A DNA stretch of 64,000 bases from Flammula alnicola (Eukaryota; Basidiomycota; Agaricomycetes; Agaricales; Strophariaceae), in assembly GCA_015499995.1 (NCBI GenBank), contig JADNRV010000125.1, forward strand, positions 94,500 to 158,499, read 5' to 3'. A program made the translations under genes and the position numbers. The notes under the pieces are model-generated. The model was not told where the DNA came from, did no database searches, and saw nothing but the letters and a program-made list of their open reading frames with translations. This document shows positions 47,100 through 58,360 of this stretch, piece by piece. Position 1 is the first letter of the stretch; every line of letters begins with the position of its first letter.

Positions 47100-48442
47100 T
47101 ATGATATACATCCAGAATTCACAAAGGGTTTCGGTTGAGTTGGACTTAGAAATATTACAGACAAGCAAATTGTTAAACCATACAGAGCGAAAAGGAATTT
47201 TTATTGAACGTCTCACGAAATTTATTAAGTTTCCCACACATGCAGATGACAACAATGAGAAGCTGGTTGAATAGATAGACTTAAAATAATATAATACACG
47301 AGTGCTAACACAGAGTAAAAACTATGTAGGGTGTATCACAAAGAATCGGACCCGGGATCAGAAGTATTTGGGTTGAGGGGTCTGAACGTAACAAAGTTCG
47401 ACTGTATAAACTCTAACAGATGGTCATACAGTGAGGAAACAATTTGTTTTATTAAAAACACTAATATGCGGCAAGAGTTATATTCTATTTAAGGTAAGCT
47501 AAGCGCTCGCAGAGGCGCGGAGGGTGCAATTGGGCGGTAAGAGGCAAACGAACACGCTGTAGGCAGCCTGGAGACTCCAGTGAGGTGACACCAAGGGGCA
47601 GGATATATGACTTGTCCGTCGTCGAGAAGTCGGACAGCGAGGAGGTGCTGCAGGTGAAAGAACGAGCGCAAAGCTTGTTCGTTTGTCGAAGTAGATGCAG
47701 AGGAGGTTAGCGGCACCGCGGATGATTGAGTGCAGAGGATCGGGATTAACCCGACTTGTGGGCTTACGTCCTCCCTAACCCATGGGTGATGAACGAGATA
47801 TACCAGTCTCTTGCCAAAAGCCAGATTTTATTATTGAGAAGGATTGATTCTAATTGAATGCTTCTCAACAACAAAATATAGCTTTTAACAAGACACTAGT
47901 GTCTCGTTCAAAACTCAGAGGTCCGGAAGGATGCGAGCCACAGGGTCGCAACTGCCCCAAAGTCTTAGGGTGGAAGCGGCCGTGGGGACTCGAGTTGAGT
48001 AGCGCCAGGGTTGTGGCTTGTACGAACGATCTCTAGGCTCCTTCGTCGTCATGTGGAGGAGCGTTACGGCTGCGCAGAGGGCAGAATTAGGCGGCGAGGA
48101 CGCTCGCGGGTGCATGGAAGCTCTCGGAGAGCAGACGCCGTCGAAGAGGGAGGTGTTGGTGTGGACAAATGAGCGCGGAGCACGTTCGCCAAGCGGGCAC
48201 GATCATGATTAGCACGATAGCGGACGATTGAGCGCGGAGGTTCGGGATTAATATGACTTGTGGCTCACGTCCTCCCAAACCAGATGACGTTGGTCCGGTC
48301 TCGCCATTGGTAAGGCAGAAAGTGCGATGTATTCGTAAATATTAAACAACTACATATATCTGGGGATCATCGCGCGTCACCATTTGAGACTGGTGATGGC
48401 ACCCGGCCCCCCATCTGAGGAACGTCTGTCCCACGGCTGATC
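47100..48442. other. Repeat-derived spacer
   Basis: 47110-47200 is an inverted, diverged fragment of the 100-bp block of the composite element (complement of TTTGCTTGTCTGTAATATTT). Two related segments, ~47500-47800 and ~48010-48310, share GACTTGTGG-CT-ACGTCCTCCC next to CGGGATTAA; the first includes GGGTTAGGGAGG on the minus strand. No intact gene is supported. Confidence 0.5.
48362..48383. promoter_or_regulatory. GGGGATCGTCGCG boundary motif, copy 1
   Basis: GGGGATCATCGCGCGTCACC, about 80 bp beyond the stop of the minus-strand gene at 48443. Related copies are at 51165, 54692, 54748 and 54824. Confidence 0.5.
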
Positions 48443-49735
48443 CTATTGGCCGGTGCTGAGTATATACAGGAGCCTGAGGGTTATATGGCCTGCATAACGT
48501 ACCAAAAAAATGAAATCTTCGCTAAATGTCTTGATGAGCGAGCTCATCGAGGGAAATTCGGGGAACACAATGATCTTGCGATCCTGGGTTGCAGTCTCGC
48601 CCTCGCGGAGCTGGGGGTTAGGCGGGTAATGGACGGTTACGTCGGCAAATGTCGGAAGAGGGAGGTCATCATGCGTTAGCTCAACGAGAGGGACGTCGTC
48701 GGCTGCATTTAATGGATTGTCGAAGGACTCGCGATAGAGGAGAATGATATCCTGAACGGCCTGCTCGCTAGCTAGCGACCTCAACATCTCCTCCGAGAGT
48801 TTGAATAAGCCTAAAGAAAAGAGACTTTGTCAGGCGGTCATCGACTTAAAAGAATAAAGGAGAATGACTTACGGGGAGCAGGGGTTTTCTTCGTCTGCTT
48901 CTTCTTCTTGCTGACTTGCGCTCCCAGTCCTTCCATCAGGCGCTCCAACTCCAACTCCATCTTCTCCATCTTCTCAATGTTCTCTGGTGTGTTCAGGAGC
49001 TCGGCGGCATTGCTGCATTTGGCCACGGCGCGAATGACGGCGGTGATTTTAGCCCCGGTCAACGTCGAGTCGTCGAGATCTGGTAGATACAAAATAATAA
49101 GCATCATGTGGCAGGAAGTAGTAAGAAATCTATTTACCATTGAATGCTTCAAGAGCTTCCTGCTCGTAGATAGCGAAGCGCTTCTTGGAGCGATCGAGAC
49201 GCTCGGTCAAGTAGCTCCAAGTCCGCTGGGCAAGGGCCTGGGTGGGAGCACGGAAGCGTTCGGGTAGGCATCCCATTGCATCTAGACACTCGTCGCCGAA
49301 GAGTTCGACAGCGATAGCGTCCAAGCAAACTGGCAGCCAGATAGCGCCCATAGGCCACGAAGAGGCATCCTCCGTTTGCTCGAGGGGATGGCAGTTGTTG
49401 GCGGCGATGACGGCGATGATCTTGTCGTGGATCCCAGCAGATCGCCAGATGGCGTTGATCCAATCTCGCCATTTCTCGCGACCAGGAAGGGCGGTGCCTC
49501 GCCTTTGCGAAACGAAAGCAATCTTCTCGTCTTCCGTGGGCTTAGCGCGGTATTGGTCGAAATAGGATGCGATGTTGCTGGCATCCTCGGGCGTCCATCC
49601 CTTCGGAAGTAGCTTAGGGTCCTCAGGAAACAGGCCGTGCTTGACGCCCGTAGCAGCCTGCCAGACGGGATAATCCCATGGGATGCCGAGGGTGTGGAGT
49701 TCGATGATAGCGCTCGCGATGGTATGGGTGGGCAT
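48443..49735 (-). CDS. Uncharacterised three-exon protein of the minus-strand block
   Basis: Start at 49735 (MPTHTIASAIIELHTLGIPW). Exon 1 (to ~49138) is mainly helical with conserved-looking Trp residues: WDYPVWQAATGV, LPKGWTPEDASNIASYF, REKWRDWINAIWRSAG, IWLPVCLDAIAVELFGDE, RTWSYLTERLDRSKKR. Exon 2 (~49081-48872) has DSTLTGAKITAVIRAVAKC, a Glu-rich coiled coil and a Lys-rich tail (SKKKKQTKKTPAP). Exon 3 (~48812-48443) holds LASEQAVQDIILLYRESFD and ends LYILSTGQ. Both introns are GT-AG, ~60 nt. About 375 residues, frame intact, family unknown to me. It lies downstream of the NEWDLC gene in the same orientation. Confidence 0.6.
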
Positions 49736-50130
49736 TTGAACAACGGGATTTCTGAGAGATGGGGATGAGCGTTCGATGTAACATTCAAGATATGTAAATA
49801 GGACTACTTACCAGCAACAGAGCAATGCACGGTAGGGACGGATAAATAAATCACGAGTCGAATCGGAGAATCTGAAAGGAAAACGTCGTTAGCAGGTGTA
49901 ATCGGACGGAGACAATAGAAAGGAAAACTTACGATGAGGCGAATGGGGCGCGACGCGCGTCAGGAGACGATAGTAACAGGGGATGGGGACGTGAATTTGA
50001 AGGCGAGAGCGACAGGAGGCTGGCGACCGCATGGAACGTTTGTCCCGAGACTCCGGGGGCACGCATACTAGCTAACAGTCGGGTTCAGACGGAGACAGGG
50101 GAAGGGAGAGAAAGGAGAAAGGACATACCG
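49736..50130. other. Presumed leader of the 48443-49735 gene
   Basis: Minus-strand upstream sequence with several splice-like sites (for example around 49810 and 49930). It may hold 5' UTR exons; no coding evidence. Confidence 0.35.
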
Positions 50131-50187
50131 TCGATTGCAAATATCGCGCGGAAATCAGTCTACGGAGCGCGACGACAGATTTGGCAG

Positions 50188-50765
50188 ATTGAGTCGCGAG
50201 AGCTATACTCCGGCGACCCGTTTTCTTCTATGGATAACGCAGAGGATAGAGCAGTCTAGTTTAGCCACGGAGAGGGGACGGAGAATAGGGAAAGCACATA
50301 CCGGTTGCATGAAATATCATATTGGCGCGATCCGATCGCGAGCCCAAACGGATGAGATATGTTGGATCTTGAGGTATGAGTCGCAAGAGATATACTCCGG
50401 CGACCCGTTGTCTTCTTTTGACAACGCAGAGGATCAACCAGTGCGTTGTCGGCGTCGTTGAACCCGCCTCCATGGTGGAGGCGGGTTGAGGATCAGAAAT
50501 CAAACGTTGCGTGGTTGTGTGATGCTATTTGTTTACATCAGAGGCTTTCGCTCTGCCGCCGCGCCGTGCAAGTATTTATTTACATCAGAAGCTTTCGCTC
50601 TGCCGTCGCGCCGGTTATTTGTTTGCATCAGAGGCTGATGGCTGGGCGCCTAAAACGTTGGAACTCATGTCTCTCGCATTGGTTTGTGTTCAACGACACC
50701 GACAGCACTGGTCTATCCTCTGCGTTGTCAACGGGTCGGCGGAGTATATCTCTTACCACCCAATT
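50188..50765. repeat. Inverted/direct repeat cluster, MITE-like
   Basis: A ~75-bp segment (GAGATATACTCCGGCGACCC... AACGCAGAGGATC) occurs at 50188-50262 and 50378-50445 in direct orientation and at 50690-50765 inverted. The last pair forms long terminal inverted repeats around 50446-50690, which hold two to three units of TTTACATCAGAGGCTTTCGC. No clear target duplication. Confidence 0.55.
50461..50487. repeat. Perfect 12-bp-stem hairpin
   Basis: AACCCGCCTCCA / TGGAGGCGGGTT with a 3-nt TGG loop. It sits just inside the left arm of the inverted repeat. Confidence 0.8.
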
Positions 50766-51454
50766 CACCAAATCGCTCGCCGTGCCCTATAGAAAATTTC
50801 TTATTCGTCCGTTGTTGAAAGTTGCAATCCCACTGTCTCGTTCTTTTAGTCTGTCGATTAGCATGTAAATTAGCATCTATTTCTCCGCCCGCCACGGTTT
50901 CGCACAAGAGCTCACTGTTCCCTCCTCATTATCCATGTTACAATGTCCAAAGTGTTCTGGTTGAGTTGAATCATGATATTCATATTTTAAGGCAAATGAA
51001 ATGCATTCGTGTGTCGCTTACCCCGCTGTAACATTCCTTCAGGGCGTTCTATTGCTTCGTACAAGGATCTCGCCAATGACCTTCAACAATCTCACTTGAA
51101 CCGTGTGCAGCTCTACTACCCAGTTCAATTTACTTAGGTTCTCCGACCTGCACTTTGGGCATGGGGATCGTCGCGCGTCACCAGAGAGATTCGCGCTCAC
51201 GTTGACTTATGGTCTGAACTAAGTCAGGGCAAAATACTATCATGTTGACGGCTATATATTACAAAAGATAAATAAAAAAAAACCCGAGGACGCAAGCCAA
51301 AGAGCATGACACAAGAACGACGAATAATAAAACACAGATGTCATGATTTGGGCCTGCTGCAAGAATTCAGTAAGTTGAATTTGAAGAACAATCGAGTGCG
51401 AACTTACAGAACACGCAAGAATGGAGTGCTTAGGGACGGAACGCAGCACACAAG
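50766..51454. other. 3' flank of the minus-strand NEWDLC gene
   Basis: No gene supported. Contains a boundary motif copy at 51165-51185 (GGGGATCGTCGCGCGTCACC). Confidence 0.4.
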
Positions 51455-54373
51455 CTATCGACGATCGGAATTCTACAAGAAATGGCAAGGTAAATTGCGT
51501 CACGCAACAGTCAATCGAATGAGCACTTACGAAGCGACTTTTCTGACGCCGAACCCAATCCTCTACATACCCTGCCTGGTAATGGTCGACACCCACCTCG
51601 ATCCTCTTCGTTATCAGGTTGGCTTTCCGTAGGGCAGACCTCCACGCGCTCGCAGACAGAAGTTGGAAAGGCTGCGTACGGTTACGCGTGAGGCGCTTCT
51701 GATAGAACTCCTCCGCCAACGGCGTCCACTCCATTCGCAAGAAACAGCCCGTGGCACGCCACGTGCTATCCTGAGGCCACCACGAAAGCTGGGCGCGCGT
51801 TCCGTCGACGAAACTCTCCTCCATACCCTTCGGAACAGAAGCGGTCTGGACGAAGTAGACGCCGCAGATGATGTCCTTGTCATTTTCGGTCAGCTGGTCG
51901 TCCACGAGCGTGAAACGATTGAACCGGCCAATGACATTACCGTGCGACGACGGCCCATCCAGAACAGTGGATGCCTCCAGGACGTCGCGAGCGATCCGGG
52001 CAATGATACCGCCGTGTAGAAGTGCCGCGCGACCCTTGGGACCCCTGAGAAGGTTTTCCCGAACCCGCAAATACTGCAGGTAGTCTTCCTGAGTCGGGGC
52101 GTACGTTTCTGGTCGACATCCAAGGCCAATCGAGGGCCGGGGATTGGGATAGAGGGGTGGAGGGGCTTCCACAGCAGCGACGGTGTTGAAAGGAACTCCA
52201 CGTCGAACAAGTTCCCGCGCAATGACGTCCACGGTTTGCCATTTCTCGCGGAAAATGAGCAAGACGGTGGATGGATCCGACGTCGCGATCATCCAAGGCT
52301 GCGTGTCCACCCAACCTCGCTTGTGGACGAGGTAGAGCACTGGAGTGCCCGTCGTTACAATATCGATGTCCAAGGTCTCGCTTTTAAGAGACACGGGTGA
52401 CGGGTGCTGCGGCGTGTGGTCGAAAGCAGCAGGAAGATGTTCGAATGTCCAACTCGTGTTCAAGAGCATGTGGACGAGGTTGAGGACTCCATCCTCGACC
52501 CCGGGTGCTATTACAACCTGCGAGAGCGACAGGGCCGTCAGCGCCTTTTTGAACGAGATGCGCTCTTTCCGATCCTTGGAAAGCTTGATGTTCCAATTAT
52601 GGGGCGAATACAGGTCGAAACCGAAACGATCCCGCAGGAAAGTGACGGAGTCGACGGTCTCAACGTGGGATGCGTTGAGACGATTCTCTTCCGAGGTGTC
52701 CTCTGCCACCGCATTCGGCCCCAAAACTGGTTGTCGCAGGTCTTCGACAATGGCGGTATCAAGGGAAGCTGCGTGTCGGTCGTTAGGAACCTGAAGACGA
52801 GGCTTCACTGGGAGGATATAAGAGTCGTCATCAGATTCATCTTCGCTATCGAGGGGTTCTGCGGACTGGGGGTTCTCCTCCGAAAACTTAGGAAGCTGCG
52901 GGCACAGGTCCCACTCGTTCCGATGGGATGTGAACCGGCGTTGGTTGCGCGTGAAATTCGACCACTCGCATTCGACTTCCTTCGAGTTCACCTTCTCCCG
53001 GATATACGAGCCGCTATTCCCAATCTGCGTCCACACGTAGACCGTAGATGTTTTGCTGTAAAGGTGCTTCTTCGCATTCTCCTCTCGACTTAGTCGTCGC
53101 TGCCGCTCTGGCGCAGTCTCGGTGAGGAGACGAGCAGCCCGAGCCTGCTCTGCTTTCGCGAAGAACTTCTCCAGCTCTATCAACGCCTCGGATGTAGACG
53201 TAGACGGCGCAAAAGGTGAGGCCGAGGGGGCGATTGGCACGGAGGTGGAGGTGGAGGGCGTGGATGACGACGGCGCATTCTGCTCCGGCTGTGAAGGAGA
53301 GAAAGGAGGATCGTAGGGGTCGTCGACTGCCATGTAATCGTCAACGTCGCCTGAAGCGAAGTCATCGCGTCTGCCTTTCCCAGTGCGACTAATCTTGGGA
53401 TCGTAATGGTAACTCGGTAAGACGAGGTTATTGGATGTTTGCGTCTTGACCTTGGCGGATTCAATGACATCTAGGGGAGGGAGAAGATCTAAAATGTGAC
53501 GATCTTGCGGCATTGTGGTCATGAAATCGTGGCCCCATAAGATCCAGACGGGAACACGCGCCAGAACGAAGTGGGGCAGCCAGCGCACCCAATGACTTTG
53601 GTAAGGATTGACGACGACGCCGACACGGAAGCTTCCGCTAAAATTGGCCACGTACGACGTCCCGAGCAGGTCAAGCCATGCCCCATGGACCGGGCAAGAG
53701 CGTCGAGACATCAGTCTCAGGAAAGCAGTGTCATATGAGCCCGATGGGTCCATGTTCAACGCGAGGCCGAAGCTGACCACAGTCGCTAAGTCCTTGAAGG
53801 CATCGCGCGAACGAATAGCACATCGGAGTGCGATCTCTTTGGTTGCATGACCGTTACGATAGCCATATTCGTAAGGAGAACTGGGGAGGACGAGGGAGGG
53901 AAGGTCCCGAAGACTGAGTAGCTCGCCGCCGATATCGAGCAAAGCGTTCTCGAGGCGAATCCAGCGAATTGCGATGTTTTCGTCCAAGGCGAATTTACGG
54001 TCGGAAGTACAGACGATAGCCTTAGAAAGCGCGTCCCTGGTAAGATTGAGACGCCCGAAGAGGTCTCCACTGTTCCTGACGAAGCGGGGTTGGAAGGCCA
54101 TATAGATTTCGGAGTCAGCGAGAATCGATGGCGTTGAAAAATCTCGGCGGCCGTGGCGGTATGTGGGGATCATTTTGGGAACGTAGGAAGCGTTGGGAGA
54201 GACGACAAGACCTGACTCAGGATGCCACATTGCCGTTTTATCGAACAGAGTAGGCGGAAGGAGGCCAGCATTGGTGCTAGAAGGAAGAAAATATCAGCTG
54301 GGGTGTAGAGAGAGTTGCAAAGTACGAACCGCGAAGAGGAGGACGGAGCGGCAGAGCGGGTGGAGGACGACAT
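51455..54373 (-). CDS. 'NEWDLC' large-protein family, copy 2 (intact)
   Basis: Start at 54373 (MSSSTRSAAPSSSSR), intron 54277-54329, then one exon of about 900 residues, an intron beginning ~51531, and stop TAG at 51457-51455 (ending NSDRR). Landmarks: IRWIRLENALLDIGGELL, GSFRVGVVVNPYQSHWVRWL, PVWILWGHDF, a Ser/Pro-rich linker, EKFFAKAEQARAARL, YVWTQIGNSGSYIREKV, SHRNEWDLCPQLPKF, REKWQTVDVIARELVRRG, EDYLQYLRVRENLLRGP and GGIIARIARDVLEA. These align in order with 39580-43286, which carries a telomere insertion and a frameshift. No enzyme motif is visible. The family is, to my recollection, multi-copy and confined to mushroom-forming fungi. Confidence 0.75.
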
Positions 54374-55072
54374 GTCGACGCGTCGAATAGCTATTGGAAT
54401 GGAAAGTCTTCGTCTTGAGGGTCCAAGGTCTTGAAGAGTGCTACGCGATGAACGCAGTAGCACCAGTAATCCGTTGGTGGTGATGTTGGCTAACCCTTCG
54501 TCTTGAGGTCCAGAGTCTTGAATAGTGCAATGCGATAAACGCAAGACACCGGGAATCTTGAGTAGTGTGCTACGCGATAGACGCGGAGCACGCTGGTGGT
54601 GGTGGCGGTTGGCGAGTGAAGTGCGTTAGAATCAGATCAAAACTTGACCATCGAAGGTCACGTGCCTCGGCATGCCTCCGTCCCGTGGGGATCAGTGACG
54701 ATGCATCATGGCATTGTCCGTGAAAGGTCACGTGCCTCGGTCTGCCTCCCGTGGGGATCGTCGCGTCCCAGCACGACGACGCGCGTGATATTAATAAAAA
54801 ATCACGATTGCATTACATAGTGGGGATCGTCGCGCCCCAGTACGATGACACAGGTAATAAAATATAGCATCATAGCGCACCCCAGCACTTACAGATTTAC
54901 AGGAGAATATGTGGGCATTCTATGTCAAGAAAATGTACTCCGACCGTAATTTACTCTAAGTAGAAATGATAAGAACACCCTTAGGGTGCCGCCGTGTAAA
55001 TCTCGTTGTAAATGTTGAGGTTCTGTAGAAAATAGAAAAGCTCAGAGGTGAAATAGACATTTAGAATTATAT
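54374..55072. other. Spacer with three boundary-motif copies
   Basis: Promoter region of the NEWDLC gene. It holds direct repeats: 'CTTCGTCTTGAGG-TCCA-AG-TCTTGA' at ~54405 and ~54498; 'AAAGGTCACGTGCCTCGG' at 54655 and 54723; and GTGGGGATC copies at 54690, 54746 and 54822, the last two with a hairpin TCGTCG / CGACGA or CGATGA. Confidence 0.5.
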
Positions 55073-55627
55073 TTACGCACTGTAAGCCTGGCCGCATACG
55101 CACCAATCCAATCGACGCACGGCGTTCCTACCCATCAGCTCCAACTCTCGCGTTTCTTCACAGTGTTCGAGCGCGTCGCCGATGTCGTTGGGTGCGGCGT
55201 CAAATTTGAGCATCGCAGTTTCACTGACCACCAAATGCCGGATGAGATCGAAGGCAGCACGGCTCCGCGCAATGGAATAAACGTCGAGTCCCAAATCCCT
55301 CTGTGTACGCCGACGTTAAAGTTAAGTCGCACATTCAGATTGAATATACAAAAAATGACTTACGATCCTACTCGCGATTTTCCTAATGATCAGTACTCCA
55401 AGAGAGGTGTTCAGGGATCTGCGTGTGGAAAGGTACTCCCAATCGAACCACTCGAGCTCCGCTTCGTGAAAATCCAATACCGCCTCGCGCTCGTGAGGAG
55501 TCATGATAACGTAGGGCAAGACATTATCCGAGTCGGGACTCCCGCGTGGAAGATTTGCGGCGGCTGCGGGTATAATCCCATTACTTCGCTCCTCTTCAGT
55601 CAGCAGGAGAAAGCGAGGGACAGACAT
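55073..55627 (-). CDS. Small uncharacterised protein of the minus-strand block
   Basis: Start at 55627: MSVPRFLLLTEEERSNGIIP, ...YVIMTPHEREAVLDFHEAE, WFDWEYLSTRRSLNTSL. A likely short intron (~55385-55325) follows. The downstream frame contains GLDVYSIARSRAAFDLIRHL, then FDAAPNDIGDALEHCEETRE, and ends at 55073. About 150 residues. It may be the 3' part of the adjoining gene (55779-56564) if an unrecognised intron joins them. No family recognised. Confidence 0.45.
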
Positions 55628-55778
55628 GACGGATTTATGATTACGGTGAAATTTGCGACGTACTTATAGGATAGATCGCATTCAGATCTGGGTATGGAGC
55701 CGGCAGTAATGTGCATCGGGTTATATTGACACTACAAATATGATTGTTGTACGGAATAAGGAACTAAACGGCGTTTGT

Positions 55779-56564
55779 TTACACGACCGGATACTCGCAC
55801 CATCTAATCAAAACGCGCGGGGCGGGTTCCAATCTATCAGATTCTGGGTACCTGTCGAACGAATAGTCCGGCTTCGTCCACCAGACGCGATCCGATTGGA
55901 CATTTGGGATCCATTTCAAGTAATTGAAGCGTTTTCGAACGGCCTTGCGCATCTCTTCGATGGTTGCGTCGTCGGCGTCGGAAATCAGAACACCCCAGGC
56001 CAAGTAGTATTGCATAGAGGGGAAGTTCTGAGGTTTACCGGTTAGCTGTGTCCCCTTCTCAGGCCAAAATTTGTTGAACGCTGCATCCCAATCCTTTTGC
56101 GACGCTTTTTTAAACTGGCAGTCGCTGAAGTAGTCGCGCAATCGGAGGTTCTGATAGGTGGCGTCGTTAACGTGATCGCGCTGGTCTTTGCTCAGCATGC
56201 AGTACGAGGATTGCGAGGCATCTCTGCGGTTGGGAACCTTCGCTGTGATATCCACGAGAAACTGGCGCCACAGCGCCGTAAGTTTCGTGTCGATATCGAG
56301 CTCTTCCTCTTCCACCTCTGGCTGTTCATACTCTAAGTCGGACCCTTCATCGCGCATCAGAGGTTGAAGTTCATATCCACGCTCGCCCAGATTGAAGATC
56401 TTCGGCGCTTCTTCCTCGTCCAGGAGTCTCCTAGCGGTCCGACGGGTCTTGTTCGCTACGCGAAGAGGATTGGATGGGACGACGAGTTGGCCTTTAAAGA
56501 ATTCGGTATCGACTTCATCCCTGTCAATGCCAAAGATATAGCGGAATGTCTGATTGGTGATCAT
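55779..56564 (-). CDS. Uncharacterised protein with DCQFK...WDAAFNKFWP motif
   Basis: Open frame of 261 residues starting MITNQTFRYIFGIDRDEVD. An acidic segment (EVEEEELDIDTKLTALWRQF) is followed by LRDYFSDCQFKKASQKDWDA, FNKFWPEKGTQL, MQYYLAWGVLISDADDATIE and RKRFNYLKWIPNVQSDRVWW. This last half has the look of a domain I recall from many agaricomycete hypothetical proteins found with NEWDLC proteins. The function is unknown. The stop at 55779 follows RVLIRWCEYPVV, and an alternative splice into 55627 is possible. Confidence 0.55.
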   Translation of the reverse strand: MITNQTFRYIFGIDRDEVDTEFFKGQLVVPSNPLRVANKTRRTARRLLDEEEAPKIFNLGERGYELQPLMRDEGSDLEYEQPEVEEEELDIDTKLTALWRQFLVDITAKVPNRRDASQSSYCMLSKDQRDHVNDATYQNLRLRDYFSDCQFKKASQKDWDAAFNKFWPEKGTQLTGKPQNFPSMQYYLAWGVLISDADDATIEEMRKAVRKRFNYLKWIPNVQSDRVWWTKPDYSFDRYPESDRLEPAPRVLIRWCEYPVV

Positions 56565-56929
56565 CGGCGCATCCGCCTATCTATAGTGTTCCTACATTCC
56601 TCGCTCGGATGTGACCCGAATTCAGCCGGGGACCCTGAAAATTTTTTTGGGGGGTCCTTGACCAATTACAAGGTCCCAAAAAAATTCTTGGAGCGGCACA
56701 GTTCCTCGGTCCCTCGGGGCGGCGTCCGCAGACGTCCTGACACCGCACAACCCGACGCGAGGTCCTTTGACTGTAAAATGGAGGGCTGTCTATCCGGAGG
56801 GCCGGGTTAGGGCTATCTGACCCTGAAACAAAAACTTTGACCTTGATCGGTTAGGGTTCAAGGTCTCTGTGGCCCGATCGGTGCCTTTCCTCCGACGTTT
56901 TGGAGGGTAATAGCCTTCCTGTGCGTGAT
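56565..56929. other. Leader and junction with telomere-like motifs
   Basis: Contains GGGTTAGGGC (56805-56814) and GGTTAGGGTTCAAG (56850-56863), plus a GGGACC / GGTCCC inverted pair around a run of T and G (56630-56690). No gene seen. Confidence 0.45.
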
Positions 56930-57810
56930 TCAAGAACTGTGCCACTCCAAAAACATGACAGATAGGTTCCCACAGGCCATAACTATTATCCCTGAACACC
57001 ACTAAGATGCACAGTTCTAGAAAACTGAGCATTGCCCCGAACGGTGGTGGCGTTTCAGCGTAAAAGGGCCGTCACGTCAATAGCGGCCGCGTCTTGAACT
57101 GTGCCAGCCTATGTTTTATCTCATGATTTTTTATATATTTTAAACTATTTTTGTGCCAAGCCACTAAGCTGCACAGTTCTTGGTTGTCTCTCAGCGCTCA
57201 GATGGCGTTTTGGCCCTGGGATCGACTAAATATTCACTGAGGCTGATCCAAGAACTGTGCCACTCCAAAAACATGACTGATAGGCTTCTACTGGCCATAT
57301 ACATTAGCAGTAAACACCGCTAAGATGCACAGTTCTTGAAAACTGAGCATTGCCCAAAACGGTGGTGGCGTTTCAGTATAAAAGGGCCGTCACGTCAATA
57401 GCGGCCGCGTCTTCAACTGTGCCAGCCCGTCTCCTATCTCATGTTTTTTTATATATTTCAAACTATTTTTGTGCCAAGCCACTAAGCTGCACAGTTCTTG
57501 GTTGTCTCTCAGCGGTCAGATGGCGTTTTGGCCTTGGGATCGACTAAATATTCGCTGCGACTGATCCAAGAACTGTGCCACTCCGAAAACATGACTGATA
57601 GGTTGCTACAGGTCATATACATTAGCAGTGAACACCGCTAAGATGCACAGTTCTGGAAAACTGAGCATTGCCCCGAACGGTGGTGGCGTTTCAGCGCAAA
57701 AGGGCCGTCACGTCAATAGACAGGGCATCTTCAACTGTGCATAGCTGGATTGTGTGGTGCAATTATCATTCATATATATCAACCCCTATGCCAAACAGCT
57801 AAGCTGCACC
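56929..57810. repeat. ~310-bp subtelomeric tandem repeat (about 2.8 units)
   Basis: Units begin at ~56929, 57245 and 57565 with TCAAGAACTGTGCCACTCC or TCCAAGAACTGTGCCACTCC. Each contains AGATGCACAGTTCT (complement of the start), GGTGGTGGCGTTTCAG, AAAAGGGCCGTCACGTCAAT and CTGCACAGTTCTTGG. The AGAACTGTGC / GCACAGTTCT pairs make each unit a nested palindrome. Confidence 0.85.
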
Positions 57811-57834
57811 ATCGATGGTTGGCCATCAGTCTCC

Positions 57835-58360
57835 TAAATATACTCAGCGTAGACGTAGAATACTTCGACGTAGACGTAGAATACTTCAACGTAGATGTAG
57901 TTTATATCAACGTTATATCAACATAGACGTAGATTATATCAACGTAGACGTAGATTATATCAACGTAGACGTAGATTATATCAACGTAGACGTAGATTAT
58001 ATCAACGTAGACGTAGATTATATCAACGTAGACGTAGATTATATCAACGTAGACGTAGATTATATCAACGTAGACGTAGATTATATCAACGTAGACGTAG
58101 ATTATATCAACGTAGACGTAGATTATATCAACGTAGACGTAGATTATATCAACGTAGATGTAGATTATATCAACGTAGACGTAGATTATATCAACGTAGA
58201 CGTAGATTATATCAACGTAGACGTAGATTATATCAACGTAGACGTAGATTATATCAATGTAGATAGACTTAGAGTACTTCAGAATAGACGTAGATTACTT
58301 CAGAATAGACGTAAATTATGTCAATATAGACGTAGATTATGTCAAAATAGATGTAGTTTA
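57835..58360. repeat. 21-bp minisatellite (ATCAACGTAGACGTAGATTAT)
   Basis: About sixteen near-perfect units from ~57915 to 58260, flanked by diverged 15-21-bp relatives. Because the period is a multiple of three it leaves long open frames on one strand (INVDVDY repeats), which I treat as a by-product. Confidence 0.95.
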
